Counted from the stretch's first letter, positions 1 to 8,791 are shown. The stretch: DNA of 64,000 nt from Acidobacteriota bacterium (GCA_029263415.1 JAJCXN010000005.1:62001-126000), one strand, 5' to 3'. Numbers and translations: made by a program. The notes: generated by a model from the letters alone, not told the origin.

Positions 1-103
1 AGGTAGGCGACGAGGTGATCTCACCTAGCAACTGGTTGATTTGGCGCTCTGAGCGGTCCAACCATTGGCGCCAAGTGTCGAACGGATCGGATTTCTGCGC
101 CAC
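1..103 (-). CDS. Partial: N-terminus of a PHA-synthase-associated-like protein
   Basis: The first 34 codons of a minus-strand gene run off the left edge of the window. A GTG start at 101-103 is preceded by a good ribosome binding site (GAGGAGAG, a few bases upstream). The peptide begins VAQKSDPFDTWRQWLDRSER and continues with INQLLGEITSS. The Asp-Pro-Phe-x-x-Trp-x-x-Trp pattern followed by an amphipathic helix resembles the start of PhaE-type poly(hydroxyalkanoate) synthase subunits and related granule-associated proteins. That assignment rests on a short stretch and is tentative. The existence of the gene is better supported than its function. Confidence 0.45.
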   Translation of the reverse strand, partial: MAQKSDPFDTWRQWLDRSERQINQLLGEITSSPT

Positions 104-248
104 GGTCACTCTCCTCAGTTAGCTTGGGCCCCATCGACCGTCAACGAGCGGAAGCCATTCTTCCGATGCAAACGATGGGTGCCCGATCTTACGCCAATCC
201 GACCTTGCCGTTCTCACCACCCGTTAGTTCGGTGAAGGTGGCACAAGC

Positions 249-1631
249 TCAGGCCGGAGGAAGCACCCGACCCGGGTTGAGCAGGTTCTGAGGATCGAGC
301 GCTTGCTTGATCCTTCGCATCAGCTCTAGCTCGTTCGGTCCGCGAGTGATGTGCAGGTGAGACTGTTTCTCTAGTCCAACACCGTGCTCCGCGGACACGG
401 AACCGCGACGCGCGGCCAGAGGCTCATAGACGCACGCCTCAACCGCCTCACGAACCTCAGTACCACGCTCACCCACGCCTACAATGACGTGCAGATTGCC
501 ATCGCCTAAATGACCAAACACCACTACCGTGCCGTTGGGCCAGCGGTCGCTGACCTTCTCTTTGATCTCAGCGACGTAGGCCTCCATGTCAGCGATACCG
601 AGCGAGACGTCGAAGGTGTAGATCGGCCCAAGCCGGTTCATGTGCTCAACAGCATCCCTAAACCCCCAGATACGAGCACGCTCCGCGGGCGTGGTAGCCA
701 GCACCGAGTCTTCGATTAGGTCGCGCTCCATGCAGTCGCCCAAGACATCGCGAAACCGTTCACCATCTTTCTTTGGATCACCTCCGTGCGCCTCGAGGAT
801 GACGTAGTAAGGGAACCCGTGATCCAACGGTGGCTGATGCTCTGACGGAGCCGTGGTGGTCAGCTCATAGAACTCCGGCCACAGAACTTCGAAGGCACTC
901 AGGGTGGGACCCAGACCATCTTGAACTGCACTTAGCAGCTGCAGGACATCGTCGAACGCGTTGAGAGCCGCAAAGCAAGTGTTCACAGATTGAGGTCTGG
1001 GTTGCAGCCGTAGGACGACCCGCGTCACCACCCCCAAGGTACCTTCTGAGCCGATGAAGTACTGCTTGAAGTCGTAGCCCGCGTTGTTTTTGAGCATCTT
1101 GGAGAGATCACTGACGATGGTGCCATCTGCCAACACCGCTTCAATGCCGAGCACCTGCGCTCGAGTCATGCCATACCGAATGACGTGGTTGCCACCAGCG
1201 TTGGTGGCAACGTTGCCGCCAATGGTGCATTGGGCGCGACCGCCTAGGTCCACAGGGTACTTGAGGCCTGCCGACTCTGCTGCTTGTTGGACGCTCTCAA
1301 GGGTCGCTCCAGCCTGCACTGTGATCGTCCGACTTGTTGTGTCGATCTCTTCAATCTGGTTCATCCGCTCCAACGACAAGACCACTTCGCCCGCTAGGGC
1401 AACGGAGCCCTTAACTAGGCCAGTAAGCCCGCCCTGGGTCACCACCGGCCGTCCGGCAGCGGAACACAACCTCAACACTTTGGCGACCTGCTCGGTCGAG
1501 CGAGGCCTGATGACAGCATCAGCTTGGCAAGGACCAGCAACGTCCCACGCAGCTGGTCGCGCCTTGACCGCGTCACCGACGAGCAGATCTTGCTCAAGTA
1601 CTACTTCGGCCAACTGTTGTTCGAGCGTCAT
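249..1631 (-). CDS. FAD-linked D-2-hydroxyacid dehydrogenase (GlcD / D-lactate dehydrogenase family)
   Basis: Flavoprotein of about 460 residues that should oxidise a D-2-hydroxyacid (glycolate, D-lactate or D-2-hydroxyglutarate) to the 2-oxoacid. The N-terminal half is a type-4 FAD-binding domain with the conserved GGNVATNAGGNHVIRYG stretch. The C-terminal half is the FAD-oxidase C domain with GHLGDGNLH (metal/substrate histidines) and the family signature SAEHGVGLEKQ. It ends in the usual LDPQNLLNPG. The start chosen is the ATG giving MTLEQQLAEV, which has AGAAGG upstream. An in-frame ATG at 1679 would add 16 residues without a clear ribosome binding site. It appears monocistronic. The exact substrate cannot be read from sequence. 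Confidence 0.9.
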   Translation of the reverse strand: MTLEQQLAEVVLEQDLLVGDAVKARPAAWDVAGPCQADAVIRPRSTEQVAKVLRLCSAAGRPVVTQGGLTGLVKGSVALAGEVVLSLERMNQIEEIDTTSRTITVQAGATLESVQQAAESAGLKYPVDLGGRAQCTIGGNVATNAGGNHVIRYGMTRAQVLGIEAVLADGTIVSDLSKMLKNNAGYDFKQYFIGSEGTLGVVTRVVLRLQPRPQSVNTCFAALNAFDDVLQLLSAVQDGLGPTLSAFEVLWPEFYELTTTAPSEHQPPLDHGFPYYVILEAHGGDPKKDGERFRDVLGDCMERDLIEDSVLATTPAERARIWGFRDAVEHMNRLGPIYTFDVSLGIADMEAYVAEIKEKVSDRWPNGTVVVFGHLGDGNLHVIVGVGERGTEVREAVEACVYEPLAARRGSVSAEHGVGLEKQSHLHITRGPNELELMRRIKQALDPQNLLNPGRVLPPA

Positions 1632-1761
1632 GGGTCGCACACCTTCTCTCCGGATCTTCTCGGAAAACATTGCTGCCACACGATCTCGGGACTCAAGGCG
1701 GTGGCTAAGGGGCGGATTGTAGCCAACCCAGTTTCAAGCCTGCGATGCGGAGGGGCAAATT

Positions 1762-2559
1762 CTACGCGTCGACATCGACGATCACCGGCGCATGGTCCGA
1801 AGCGATCATCCCGTCCTTCTTCTTGCGGTAATCACGGTCAGTCCAAACTTTCGCTGCCCGCCCGGCAACCCCGCGCGATCCGAGCAGAAAGTCGATCCGC
1901 AATCCTTGATTCTTGTGAAACGCCCCCGCCCGATAATCCCACCATGAGAACTGGTTGCCCTCGGGCTCAACCACTCGATACAGATCCTCGAGACCTGTAG
2001 CGAGCAATCTTTGAAATCGGGTGCGCTCGTCCTCGGTATGAAAAATGCCTCCGGCAAGTAGGTCCTCGCTCCAACTATCGAGCGAGTCCGGGCACAGATT
2101 GAAGTCACCGCACAGGATCTGGTGGTCAACGCTGCGAGCGCTCTGCCGAAGGATTAGGGCCTCATACCAGTCCAGCTTGAGCTGAAAGTCCGCGTGCGCG
2201 AGGTGTTTGCCATTCGGGCAGTAGACCGTACAGAACTCGAACTCACCAAGCCCTCCGTCGCTTGGGTCAACAAACCGAGCGCTGAGCAACCGCGACCCCA
2301 GATCCTCCTGACCGAGAAGTCCGCGTTCGACATCAAACGCCCGCATGCTGCGGGACAAGATCGCTACTCCGTTCCAACTCTTCTGACCGTGAACTGTTGC
2401 TTGATAGCCCAGGCTCTCCAGTTCGCGGTGCGGAAAACTGGGGTCGTCGAGTTTGAGTTCTTGTAAGCCGACCAAATCTGGCTGTCGATCCTCGAGCCAA
2501 AGCGCAAGGTAGTCCAGCCGCGCTCTCAGTCCATTGATGTTCCAGGTGGCAATGCGCAT
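1762..2559 (-). CDS. xthA: Exodeoxyribonuclease III
   Basis: AP endonuclease / 3'-5' exonuclease of the exonuclease III family, 265 residues (E. coli XthA is 268). It acts in base excision repair, cutting at abasic sites and cleaning blocked 3' ends. The endonuclease/exonuclease/phosphatase motifs are all present: ATWNINGLRA with the metal-binding Asn, QELKLDD with the metal Glu, YCPNG, CGDFNLCP with catalytic Asp/Asn, and the terminal SDHAPV with the catalytic Asp-His. AGGAGAG lies just upstream of the ATG. It reads in the same direction as the two membrane-protein genes upstream but is separated from them by about 180 bp, so it probably has its own promoter. Confidence 0.95.
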   Translation of the reverse strand: MRIATWNINGLRARLDYLALWLEDRQPDLVGLQELKLDDPSFPHRELESLGYQATVHGQKSWNGVAILSRSMRAFDVERGLLGQEDLGSRLLSARFVDPSDGGLGEFEFCTVYCPNGKHLAHADFQLKLDWYEALILRQSARSVDHQILCGDFNLCPDSLDSWSEDLLAGGIFHTEDERTRFQRLLATGLEDLYRVVEPEGNQFSWWDYRAGAFHKNQGLRIDFLLGSRGVAGRAAKVWTDRDYRKKKDGMIASDHAPVIVDVDA

Positions 2560-2740
2560 TGACGATGCTCTCCTAGGAGCTAGATGAGAGATTCAGTGAT
2601 GTTTGCTTCGTTGTCCTTGCATGCGATCTTGTACCCGAGCAGAGCTCGAGCACAAGCATCCGAGCGGTGCTCAAACAAAAACCCACGCGGAGCACGCGAG
2701 GCTAGAGCACGGCCAGCGTTGACGAGCATCGCAGGACTTA

Positions 2741-4156
2741 TCAGCCACGCCCCAACGACCGTTGTGAGCTGAGGGCAATCATCACCGCGACCAAGGTCAC
2801 TGGCATCAGGTGAAACACCAGCCGTGGAAAACTCGACAGAACCCAGAACGTGGTGTTCTGCTCACCACCGAAGTAGGTAAACAAATAGAACCCGAGCTGC
2901 AGAGCAGGTAGCAGGACCAAGATTCGAAGCCCACCGACCGACGCTGGCGGCCGAGCCAGCAGCAAGACCGGAACTGCAACAATCAGCCAGGCAAGACCGC
3001 TCCAACTCGAAAGGCTCAACGCCTGCGGTAGCGCGTCGAGAGTGCTGCGCACGCGCTCGACGTTCGGCACGCCAAAATTGCTTGATTGAAACAGGTCGTG
3101 CCGGTAGACGTTACCGAGCCACCAAGCTCCCACCACCAGCGGCAGAGCCCACAGTCGCCACGCGGTCAAGATGGTGAATAGCCGCGACTCCAGTGAGCCT
3201 CGGCGTCCCGCTTCGTTACGCTTTGCAAGCACCAAGCCGCTAGCGACGCTCAATGCAAACACGGCGAGCGGCACACCTTCGATCTTGGTCGCTACCGCAA
3301 GCGCTGCCCAGACTCCGATCGGCAAAAGCCGATCGCTCAGATCATCGCTTTGGCCTTTCGTCCAGGTCGGACTTGCCAGCAAGAGAAGCCGCCTCGACAA
3401 GCCGGTCGCGCTGAGCCCGAAGAGGATGTCCGCCGCGCCCGCCTGTTCGTGCGCCATCGAAAACGCCATCAGCACAAGACTTACCGTGGCGACCCCGGCG
3501 GCGAACTGCCAGCTGTCGAGAGCCCAGCTGTCACCAGCAGCGTCCTGCAAGATAGATCGTGCCTCCAGAACTAGCAGCGCAGCCGCCGCAACGCTCAGCA
3601 GCATCAACGACGTCTCGGACCAGGTGCCAGCGATCGTCGCGGTGGCGCCGTAAACGCTTGACACCAGCAAGGGGTAGTCCGGGTGCAAGTAACCCGCCCC
3701 TGTGCGCTCCAGGAAGGCCCAATCGATCGCACCCAACTCGAAGAAGCGACGACCTTTGACGCCCCAGTGGTAGACGAAGTCCGGTGACATCGAGCGCAGG
3801 GTGAAGGCTGACCAGGCGAACAACCCGACGCCCATTGCAGCCATCCACTCGCCCCACGACCAAGGTTGGATGCTGCGCTGCGCCCTTGGATTTTGCACGC
3901 TTCGTGCCACACCATGTTTCCCTGTCCGTTCCAGCACGAACGCTAGCGCCGCCGGCAGCAGAACGGTCACCGGCGACCACGAGACCCCCACCAGATCCAG
4001 TAGTTGCAACCAAGCACCGAGAATCACCAGACCGAGAGCGAACGACTCGCCCAGCTCAGCGCGCCCACGAGCGAGGCGCTGCATCGCGGCACCTCCGAGC
4101 CAGATAGCCAAGACAATCAACGCGATTGCGGCAGCCCAAGGGCGCAGTTCCACCAT
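2741..4156 (-). CDS. Polytopic membrane protein, possibly glycosyltransferase-like (GT39-type fold)
   Basis: A 471-residue integral membrane protein with about ten hydrophobic helices, beginning MVELRPWAAAIALIVLAIWL. A loop after the fourth helix carries SPDFVYHWGVKGRRFF and later HPDYPLLVSSVYG. Both resemble the substrate-binding loop region of lipid-linked-sugar glycosyltransferases of the GT39/ArnT type, but no diagnostic catalytic motif is certain. It follows the 179-residue gene by 6 bp, so the two form an operon and may act together at the membrane. The glycosyltransferase idea is inference from topology and Asp-containing loop character; a generic conserved membrane protein is the safe call. 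Confidence 0.7.
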   Translation of the reverse strand: MVELRPWAAAIALIVLAIWLGGAAMQRLARGRAELGESFALGLVILGAWLQLLDLVGVSWSPVTVLLPAALAFVLERTGKHGVARSVQNPRAQRSIQPWSWGEWMAAMGVGLFAWSAFTLRSMSPDFVYHWGVKGRRFFELGAIDWAFLERTGAGYLHPDYPLLVSSVYGATATIAGTWSETSLMLLSVAAAALLVLEARSILQDAAGDSWALDSWQFAAGVATVSLVLMAFSMAHEQAGAADILFGLSATGLSRRLLLLASPTWTKGQSDDLSDRLLPIGVWAALAVATKIEGVPLAVFALSVASGLVLAKRNEAGRRGSLESRLFTILTAWRLWALPLVVGAWWLGNVYRHDLFQSSNFGVPNVERVRSTLDALPQALSLSSWSGLAWLIVAVPVLLLARPPASVGGLRILVLLPALQLGFYLFTYFGGEQNTTFWVLSSFPRLVFHLMPVTLVAVMIALSSQRSLGRG

Positions 4157-4162
4157 AGCTGC

Positions 4163-4702
4163 TTACCGCCCAGGCTCGAGAAGCGACGTATCCAAGGTCA
4201 ACCGTCCGGTTCCTTCGAGTAGAACTCGCTCTGGCCCACGGTCGCGATCGAGGCCGGTCAGGGCCATCAACGACGACTCCCCGTTAGTCGTGATCCGGTA
4301 CGCCGGCAACTTCGATGGGTCCAACAGGTTCTGACGCCGCACAATAGTGTGGTGAGGCAACGCGTACGCACACCACATGGTCAAGAAGAACTCGTCCGCT
4401 GGGTCGACACTTGCAGCATCAACCAGAATCTCTGAACCCTCGGGGACGCGCGCACCCACCGCTTCGAAGAACTCCTGCCATTGCTTCACCTGCATCGTCC
4501 CTGATCGCCACAAGAGCGCGGGACCCAGACGCGTCGATCCTGGCCGATGCGCAACATCGCGGACTCGCAGAGCCATCGCGACGAGGGACCACAACAACAG
4601 CACTCCAAGAGCAATACCTGCGACTCGCGATCTCAGCGGAGAGCGCGAGCTAGTAGCTTGTTCGGACAACTGGTCACGGTCGGATTTCGGCAGTTCGATC
4701 AC
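4163..4702 (-). CDS. Single-pass membrane protein of unknown function
   Basis: A 179-residue protein with a hydrophilic N-terminus, one transmembrane helix (about residues 28-46, GIALGVLLLWSLVAMAL) and a soluble domain of roughly 130 residues predicted outside the cytoplasm. The soluble part contains EGSEILVDAASVDPADEFFL and YALPHHTIVR. This resembles the extracytoplasmic tails of membrane glycosyltransferase partner proteins, though I do not recognise a named family. It is the first gene of a two-gene operon with the polytopic membrane protein 6 bp downstream. It is divergent from moeB across a 209 bp region that must carry both promoters. Confidence 0.65.
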   Translation of the reverse strand: MIELPKSDRDQLSEQATSSRSPLRSRVAGIALGVLLLWSLVAMALRVRDVAHRPGSTRLGPALLWRSGTMQVKQWQEFFEAVGARVPEGSEILVDAASVDPADEFFLTMWCAYALPHHTIVRRQNLLDPSKLPAYRITTNGESSLMALTGLDRDRGPERVLLEGTGRLTLDTSLLEPGR

Positions 4703-4911
4703 AGGCTAAGACTAGGCCTCGGTAACATTCCCTAATGCGGATGAGAACTCGACCGCAACTGAGGTGCGGTGCACCCGATGCCTGATCCAAGAGATAGCAT
4801 CGGTGCGCAGGCTAGGCCCACGGGTTCCGTGAACGCTCCTAGCCTTCGGTGGAGAGACTCTAGCCTCTACCGTAGCTTCTGAATCAACCCACAACCGTAC
4901 GCACAACCTCA

Positions 4912-6054
4912 ATGACTTCATCGGAACTCACTCCCCGCGAGATCGAGCGCTACAGCCGCCACCTGATCCTGCCCGAGATCGGCAGCAGCGGCCAGCGCAA
5001 GCTCAAAGAAACGCGAGTTCTAGTGGTGGGCGCGGGCGGCCTAGGATCTCCGCTGACGATGTATCTCGCTGCAGCCGGTATCGGCACTCTGGGTCTGGTC
5101 GACTTTGATCAAGTCGAAGCCTCCAACCTTCACCGCCAAGTGCTTTACACCGAGTCCGACATAGGTCGCCCTAAGCTCACCGCCGCGATCGAACGGCTGG
5201 CGGGGGTCAATCCCCACACCGAATGCGTGCCTCACCCGGTGAAGCTTGATCGAACCAACGCGCTCGAGATCATCGAGCGGTACGACATCGTAGTCGACGG
5301 CACCGACAACTTCCCCACCCGCTACCTAGTCAATGACGCTTGCGCGCTCGCCGGCAAGCCCAACGTGTACGGCAGCATCTTTCGTTTTGAAGGTCAGGTA
5401 TCGGTGTTCTCGGCAGCCACGGGCCCGTGCTATCGCTGCTTGTTCGCGGAACCACCACCGGCAGAGCTGGTGCCGTCTTGCGCTGAAGGCGGCGTCTTGG
5501 GTGTGCTGCCTGGCATCATCGGCTCGCTGCAAGCGAATGAGGTGATCAAACTCGCTGCAGGTATCGGAGACAGCATGATCGGCCGACTTCTCTTGTTCGA
5601 TGCACTGCGCATGCGCTTCCACGAGGTCAAACTCAAGAAGAACTCGAACTGCCCGCTCTGCTCTGCTACACCGTCGATCACCGAACTGATCGATTATCAA
5701 CAGTTCTGCGGCGTGACCAACGAGGCTGATCTCGAACCGGTCGCAAACGTACCGCCGCCAACAGCGGCAAAGTGGCTCGAAGAACGGACCGCTGGGCTGC
5801 TTGACGTGCGCACCAAGGAAGAGCGAGATATCGCGCAGATCGCAGGGGCCATCTCGATCCCGATCGGTCAACTTGAGCAACGACTCCAAGAGCTTGATAC
5901 CAGCAAGCGCTGGATCGTCCATTGTCACAAGGGCCCGCGATCCACTCGGGCAACCCGAACTCTAGCCTCTTCCGGCTTCGCTGATGTCTTCAACCTGGAT
6001 GGGGGCATCGACGCTTGGTCGCAAGAGGTCGACCCGACCATCGCGCGCTACTAG
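4912..6054 (+). CDS. moeB: Molybdopterin-synthase adenylyltransferase fused to rhodanese (MoeB/ThiF-rhodanese)
   Basis: E1-like enzyme of 380 residues that adenylates the C-terminus of a ubiquitin-like sulfur carrier (MoaD or ThiS type) and, through its rhodanese domain, could also help sulfurate it. The N-terminal ThiF domain (about 1-245) shows the ATP loop VGAGGLGSPL, NLHRQVLYTESDIGRPK and DGTDNFPTRYLVNDAC. The zinc-binding cysteine pairs CYRC and CPLC are present. The rhodanese domain (about 275-378) has the active-site loop HCHKGPRST, whose cysteine is intact. This architecture occurs widely in bacteria and in eukaryotic MOCS3/Uba4. No other cofactor-synthesis gene is adjacent, so pathway assignment (Moco, thiamine or thiolation) is open. 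Confidence 0.9.
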   Translation: MTSSELTPREIERYSRHLILPEIGSSGQRKLKETRVLVVGAGGLGSPLTMYLAAAGIGTLGLVDFDQVEASNLHRQVLYTESDIGRPKLTAAIERLAGVNPHTECVPHPVKLDRTNALEIIERYDIVVDGTDNFPTRYLVNDACALAGKPNVYGSIFRFEGQVSVFSAATGPCYRCLFAEPPPAELVPSCAEGGVLGVLPGIIGSLQANEVIKLAAGIGDSMIGRLLLFDALRMRFHEVKLKKNSNCPLCSATPSITELIDYQQFCGVTNEADLEPVANVPPPTAAKWLEERTAGLLDVRTKEERDIAQIAGAISIPIGQLEQRLQELDTSKRWIVHCHKGPRSTRATRTLASSGFADVFNLDGGIDAWSQEVDPTIARY

Positions 6055-6064
6055 AATTCGACCC

Positions 6065-6490
6065 ATGTCGTCCACCTACCCAGCGGAGATGTTTCGGCCA
6101 GCCTCTGGTGCTCGGGCTTCAACCGGCGTTCTGACAGTCGAGGCTCACCAGCTGCGGTTCGTCTCTAGCACCGAGGAGAACGCTGCGGCAGAGCAGCTGT
6201 TGCTGCCAACGCGAGGGCTTGGTTGTCGCTTGAGTGGATACGACAACCGTACCTTCTTCTTCACCCATGTCACTGCCGAGGGAGCTGAGGTCGCGGTCAA
6301 GGACGCCTCGATTATTCAAGATCCCGTGCTTCAGGGCCATACGGTGTTTCAAGAGGCTCGCCGCGTTGGTCGCGCAACCCATCGGCGCTTCTGGGGATGC
6401 GTCGCACTGTTGGCTCTCGGTGCTTTGATGGTACTCGCGACGGTGGGCACAGCGGCAGCCCTGCTGCTTGGCTGGTTGATCGGCGGGTGA
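6065..6490 (+). CDS. Orphan N-terminal region of an M48-type metallopeptidase (catalytic domain missing)
   Basis: A 141-residue protein starting 10 bp after moeB. The first 100 residues have the pattern of the soluble domain found in front of many M48 membrane peptidases (DUF7092-like): LLLPTRGLGCRLSGYDNRTF, then FTHVTAEG and KDASIIQDPVLQ. It is followed by a basic stretch and one transmembrane helix (CVALLALGALMVLATVGTAAALLLGWL). In full-length family members the HExxH peptidase domain follows that helix. Here a stop codon comes immediately after it, and only 172 bp remain before the next gene, with no HExxH in any frame. It is either a truncated remnant or a stand-alone membrane-anchored sensor domain. 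Family assignment is from memory of the pattern. Confidence 0.6.
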   Translation: MSSTYPAEMFRPASGARASTGVLTVEAHQLRFVSSTEENAAAEQLLLPTRGLGCRLSGYDNRTFFFTHVTAEGAEVAVKDASIIQDPVLQGHTVFQEARRVGRATHRRFWGCVALLALGALMVLATVGTAAALLLGWLIGG

Positions 6491-6575
6491 ATTCGGAACG
6501 TGGCGAGCCACCCAGGCCAGTCATGTAGGCCAGTCACCATGCGTCGGCCATTTCGACGACTCGGCCGCCAACCCA

Positions 6576-6605
6576 TTGCCTCTTCGCAATATGCTGCGAT
6601 AACAT
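6576..6605 (+). promoter_or_regulatory. Candidate sigma-70-type promoter for the small secreted protein
   Basis: TTGCCT at 6576-6581 and TAACAT at 6600-6605 are separated by 18 bp and lie about 60 bp upstream of the ATG at 6663. The -35 region is embedded in a short inverted repeat (ATTGC, six bases, GCAAT). The match to consensus is moderate, so this is a suggestion only. Confidence 0.3.
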
Positions 6606-6662
6606 AGAGATCGTTCGGCCACCCGAGCACATTCTCTTCCCTTTCTCGTCCCAGAGTGTCCC

Positions 6663-7088
6663 ATGATTTCTCTAGCTCTTTCCCTGATTGCCACGATCAG
6701 CCTCGCTACTCCGCCTAGTAGCGCCTCACCGACCAATAGCGTAGCCCCCGACTCCAAGCGGACCGGGACGGAATCTGCCGTGGTGCCACCGGCCTTCCCT
6801 GAGCAAGCGAGCGCGCGTGGAGACGATCTGATCTTCGCTGACGACTTCGAGACGGGCACCCATCGGTGGAGCTTCGCTTCTAGCTTTTCCCAAACGGGAG
6901 TCGGAGAGATGTTCGATCTAGAGAACTGCAACATCTCCCCAGGCGACTACATCTTCACTGCTCAAGCAGACAACAGTGCCGGTAGCTACGCCATCTCTTA
7001 TCCGGTAACGGTGACCGAAGTCCCGTGCGCAGATCGACCTGAACTTTGCAACGAATACGCGTTCGGGACACCAACCATCTCGCCGTAA
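6663..7088 (+). CDS. Small secreted protein with FADDFETG motif
   Basis: A 141-residue protein with a typical Sec signal peptide (MISLALSLIATISLATPPSSA), so it is exported. After a Pro/Ser/Thr-rich linker it contains DDLIFADDFETG followed by HRWSF. This resembles the IF-x-DDFE-[ST]G-x-x-x-W sequence recurring in secreted proteins of Acidobacteriota and Lysobacter-like bacteria. Four cysteines in the last half (NCNI, PCADRPELC) could form disulfides. Its stop lies in the first copy of a 15 bp tandem duplication. It is convergent with the UPF0173 hydrolase gene. Function is unknown. Confidence 0.65.
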   Translation: MISLALSLIATISLATPPSSASPTNSVAPDSKRTGTESAVVPPAFPEQASARGDDLIFADDFETGTHRWSFASSFSQTGVGEMFDLENCNISPGDYIFTAQADNSAGSYAISYPVTVTEVPCADRPELCNEYAFGTPTISP

Positions 7089-7102
7089 ACCATCTCGCCG
7101 TA
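7073..7102. repeat. 15 bp tandem duplication across a stop codon
   Basis: The sequence AACCATCTCGCCGTA occurs twice head to tail (7073-7087 and 7088-7102). The first copy contributes the last codons and, with the following A, the TAA stop of the small secreted protein. The second copy ends just before a G, giving TAG. This looks like a recent local slippage duplication with no effect on the protein. Confidence 0.8.
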
Positions 7103-7186
7103 GCTCGACGCTCGCCTCTGGCTGCCACTCTCTGCCTCGGCTGCCACTATCCGTCGGAACGTGGCCACGTGGCCTTAGGCTTTAGG

Positions 7187-7852
7187 CTAGGCTAGCAACG
7201 TGTCTTCCGCCGCCATCACACGCACTTCGACCCCATCGGGAGCGAAGGTAGCCGCGTCCTGACTCAGCCCGGGCCAAGTATCGTAGTGAATCGGCACCGC
7301 TATCTTGGGCTTGACCAGTTCCGCCGCACGAGTTGCTAGCTCAGGCCCCATGGTGAATCGATCTCCGATCGGCACCAAGGCGACGTCCGGCTGATAGATC
7401 TCCCCGATCAGCGCCATGTCGGAGAACAGCGCCGTATCCCCCATGTGGTAGACGGTCTTGCCGCCCATGTGGACGACTAGTCCGCATGGCATTCCCATGT
7501 ATCGGCCTTCAAACGAAGAGGAATGGAACGCTTGAGTGAACGCGATCCATCCGAAATCGGTGTCGATCTTTCCACCCGGGTTTCCTGGGTTGGTGTTCTC
7601 GTGCCCTTGTTCGCCAAAGTAGTTGCAGATCTCAAACGCCGCAATCACGTTTGCGTCATTGGCCTTAGCAATGCCAACGGCGTCACCCATATGGTCTTCG
7701 TGTCCGTGGGTGAGCGCCAGGAAGCCACACTCAACCTCGTCAGCAGTGCGCTTGGCAACCGGGTTGCCAGTTAGGAAGGGATCGATCGCCAGTGTCTGCG
7801 TCCTGTCACTGAGCAGAAAGCCTGAGTGACCGAGGAAGGTGAGTTCGAGCAT
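7187..7852 (-). CDS. Metal-dependent hydrolase, UPF0173 family (metallo-beta-lactamase fold)
   Basis: Cytoplasmic MBL-fold hydrolase of 221 residues, a normal length for UPF0173. It starts LELTFLGHSGFLLSDRTQTL and carries DPFLTGNP, the metal-binding LTHGHEDHMGD (HxHxDH), VYHMGDTALFSDM with the bridging Asp, and the terminal VPIHYDTWPG histidine. These match the UPF0173 pattern closely. The physiological substrate of the family is not established. The gene lies 55 bp downstream of an unrecognised gene in the same direction and may be cotranscribed with it. Confidence 0.9.
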   Translation of the reverse strand: MLELTFLGHSGFLLSDRTQTLAIDPFLTGNPVAKRTADEVECGFLALTHGHEDHMGDAVGIAKANDANVIAAFEICNYFGEQGHENTNPGNPGGKIDTDFGWIAFTQAFHSSSFEGRYMGMPCGLVVHMGGKTVYHMGDTALFSDMALIGEIYQPDVALVPIGDRFTMGPELATRAAELVKPKIAVPIHYDTWPGLSQDAATFAPDGVEVRVMAAEDTLLA

Positions 7853-7907
7853 GAGTACTCTCCGAAAAATTCTTGTTCTATGAAAGGGGGATTCTTGGAA
7901 GCAAGTC

Positions 7908-8645
7908 TCAGCGACTCACTGAGGGCTCCGCCGGCCACCGCAAAGGCCGTCGCGAGCCAGCAAAATTGACCGACTGCAAGTCGTCGTCTACCTGGCGAAG
8001 AATACGGAATCGTTCGGTGTCTGCAACCAAGACCTCACCATATTCTTCGGTACCAACAAATAGGCGCTCACGATCATCCAGCCGTAGCGAATCGAGGAGC
8101 ACGCGTGGATTCTGACCACTGACCAGCACTGCGATGACTTCAGCGTCTTCGCCCTCCCGCACCACTTCCAGCCGCCGCGCTCGTAGCGGGGACACCACAG
8201 CATCCAAGTAGCTCTTGTCCCACCAGCCATCGTTCACCTTGTACTCAAAGGCCCACCGTCCGACTTCAGCCTCGTAGTACAGGTGTTCGAGAAAGAAGTC
8301 CTTAGTCCGCTCAGCCACCGGCTGTCCACGCCAGGTCCATCGCTGCTCCTCGTCCACTCGGATCATGTCGTAGTGGAACCGATCGGCCGCTTGCTCCCAG
8401 GAGACACCCTGCGCCAAGGCGCGCGCCAGCGGCGCGGGAAAGTAGAGCGCAGGACCAGCGCACTGCTCCGCCACTCGTGCTGCGACCGCCACGCTCCCCT
8501 CATCAAATTCGAAACCCCGCAGTCGACGAAGGCCTGCGCTGACGAGTGGATCGTTAAAGCGCGCCTCGAACGAGAAAACCAAGTGCACGCCGCGCTCCCG
8601 CGCCTTGCGCGCTGCCTCAACGACCCGTTCTACTTCGTCTTTCAA
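7908..8645 (-). CDS. Conserved protein of unknown function
   Basis: A 245-residue soluble protein rich in charged residues, with no signal peptide or membrane helix. The start is a TTG at 8643-8645, chosen because a strong GGAGGTG ribosome binding site sits just upstream. The N-terminal half is helical (VERVVEAARKARERGVHLVF). The middle has several aromatic clusters (DEEQRWTWRGQPVAERTKDF, VNDGWWDKSYLD). The C-terminal part looks like beta structure (EVIAVLVSGQNPRVLLDSLR). I do not recognise the family. It is divergent from dnaE across 146 bp and upstream of the UPF0173 gene. Confidence 0.6.
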   Translation of the reverse strand: MKDEVERVVEAARKARERGVHLVFSFEARFNDPLVSAGLRRLRGFEFDEGSVAVAARVAEQCAGPALYFPAPLARALAQGVSWEQAADRFHYDMIRVDEEQRWTWRGQPVAERTKDFFLEHLYYEAEVGRWAFEYKVNDGWWDKSYLDAVVSPLRARRLEVVREGEDAEVIAVLVSGQNPRVLLDSLRLDDRERLFVGTEEYGEVLVADTERFRILRQVDDDLQSVNFAGSRRPLRWPAEPSVSR

Positions 8646-8791
8646 ACCACACCTCCAAGGGCCAAGGTACCACTGAGCGCAGGGAAGTTAACCAAACTCA
8701 AACACCTCCTCCCACACCGAGCTTCGCCTGCTAATGTCGAAGCCACTCTGAGACCTTCACCTCGTCGATCGAGCGGCACCCCACAGCACCC

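Noticed and set aside
2584-2772. 62-codon plus-strand frame between xthA and the membrane-protein operon
   Set aside because: It overlaps the 3' end of the membrane protein gene, has no recognisable domain, and its composition looks like antisense.
6488-6660. TGA at the end of the M48 fragment read as another selenocysteine codon
   Set aside because: The sequence after the stop does not resemble M48 peptidases in any frame, has no HExxH, and the stop does not replace a family cysteine.
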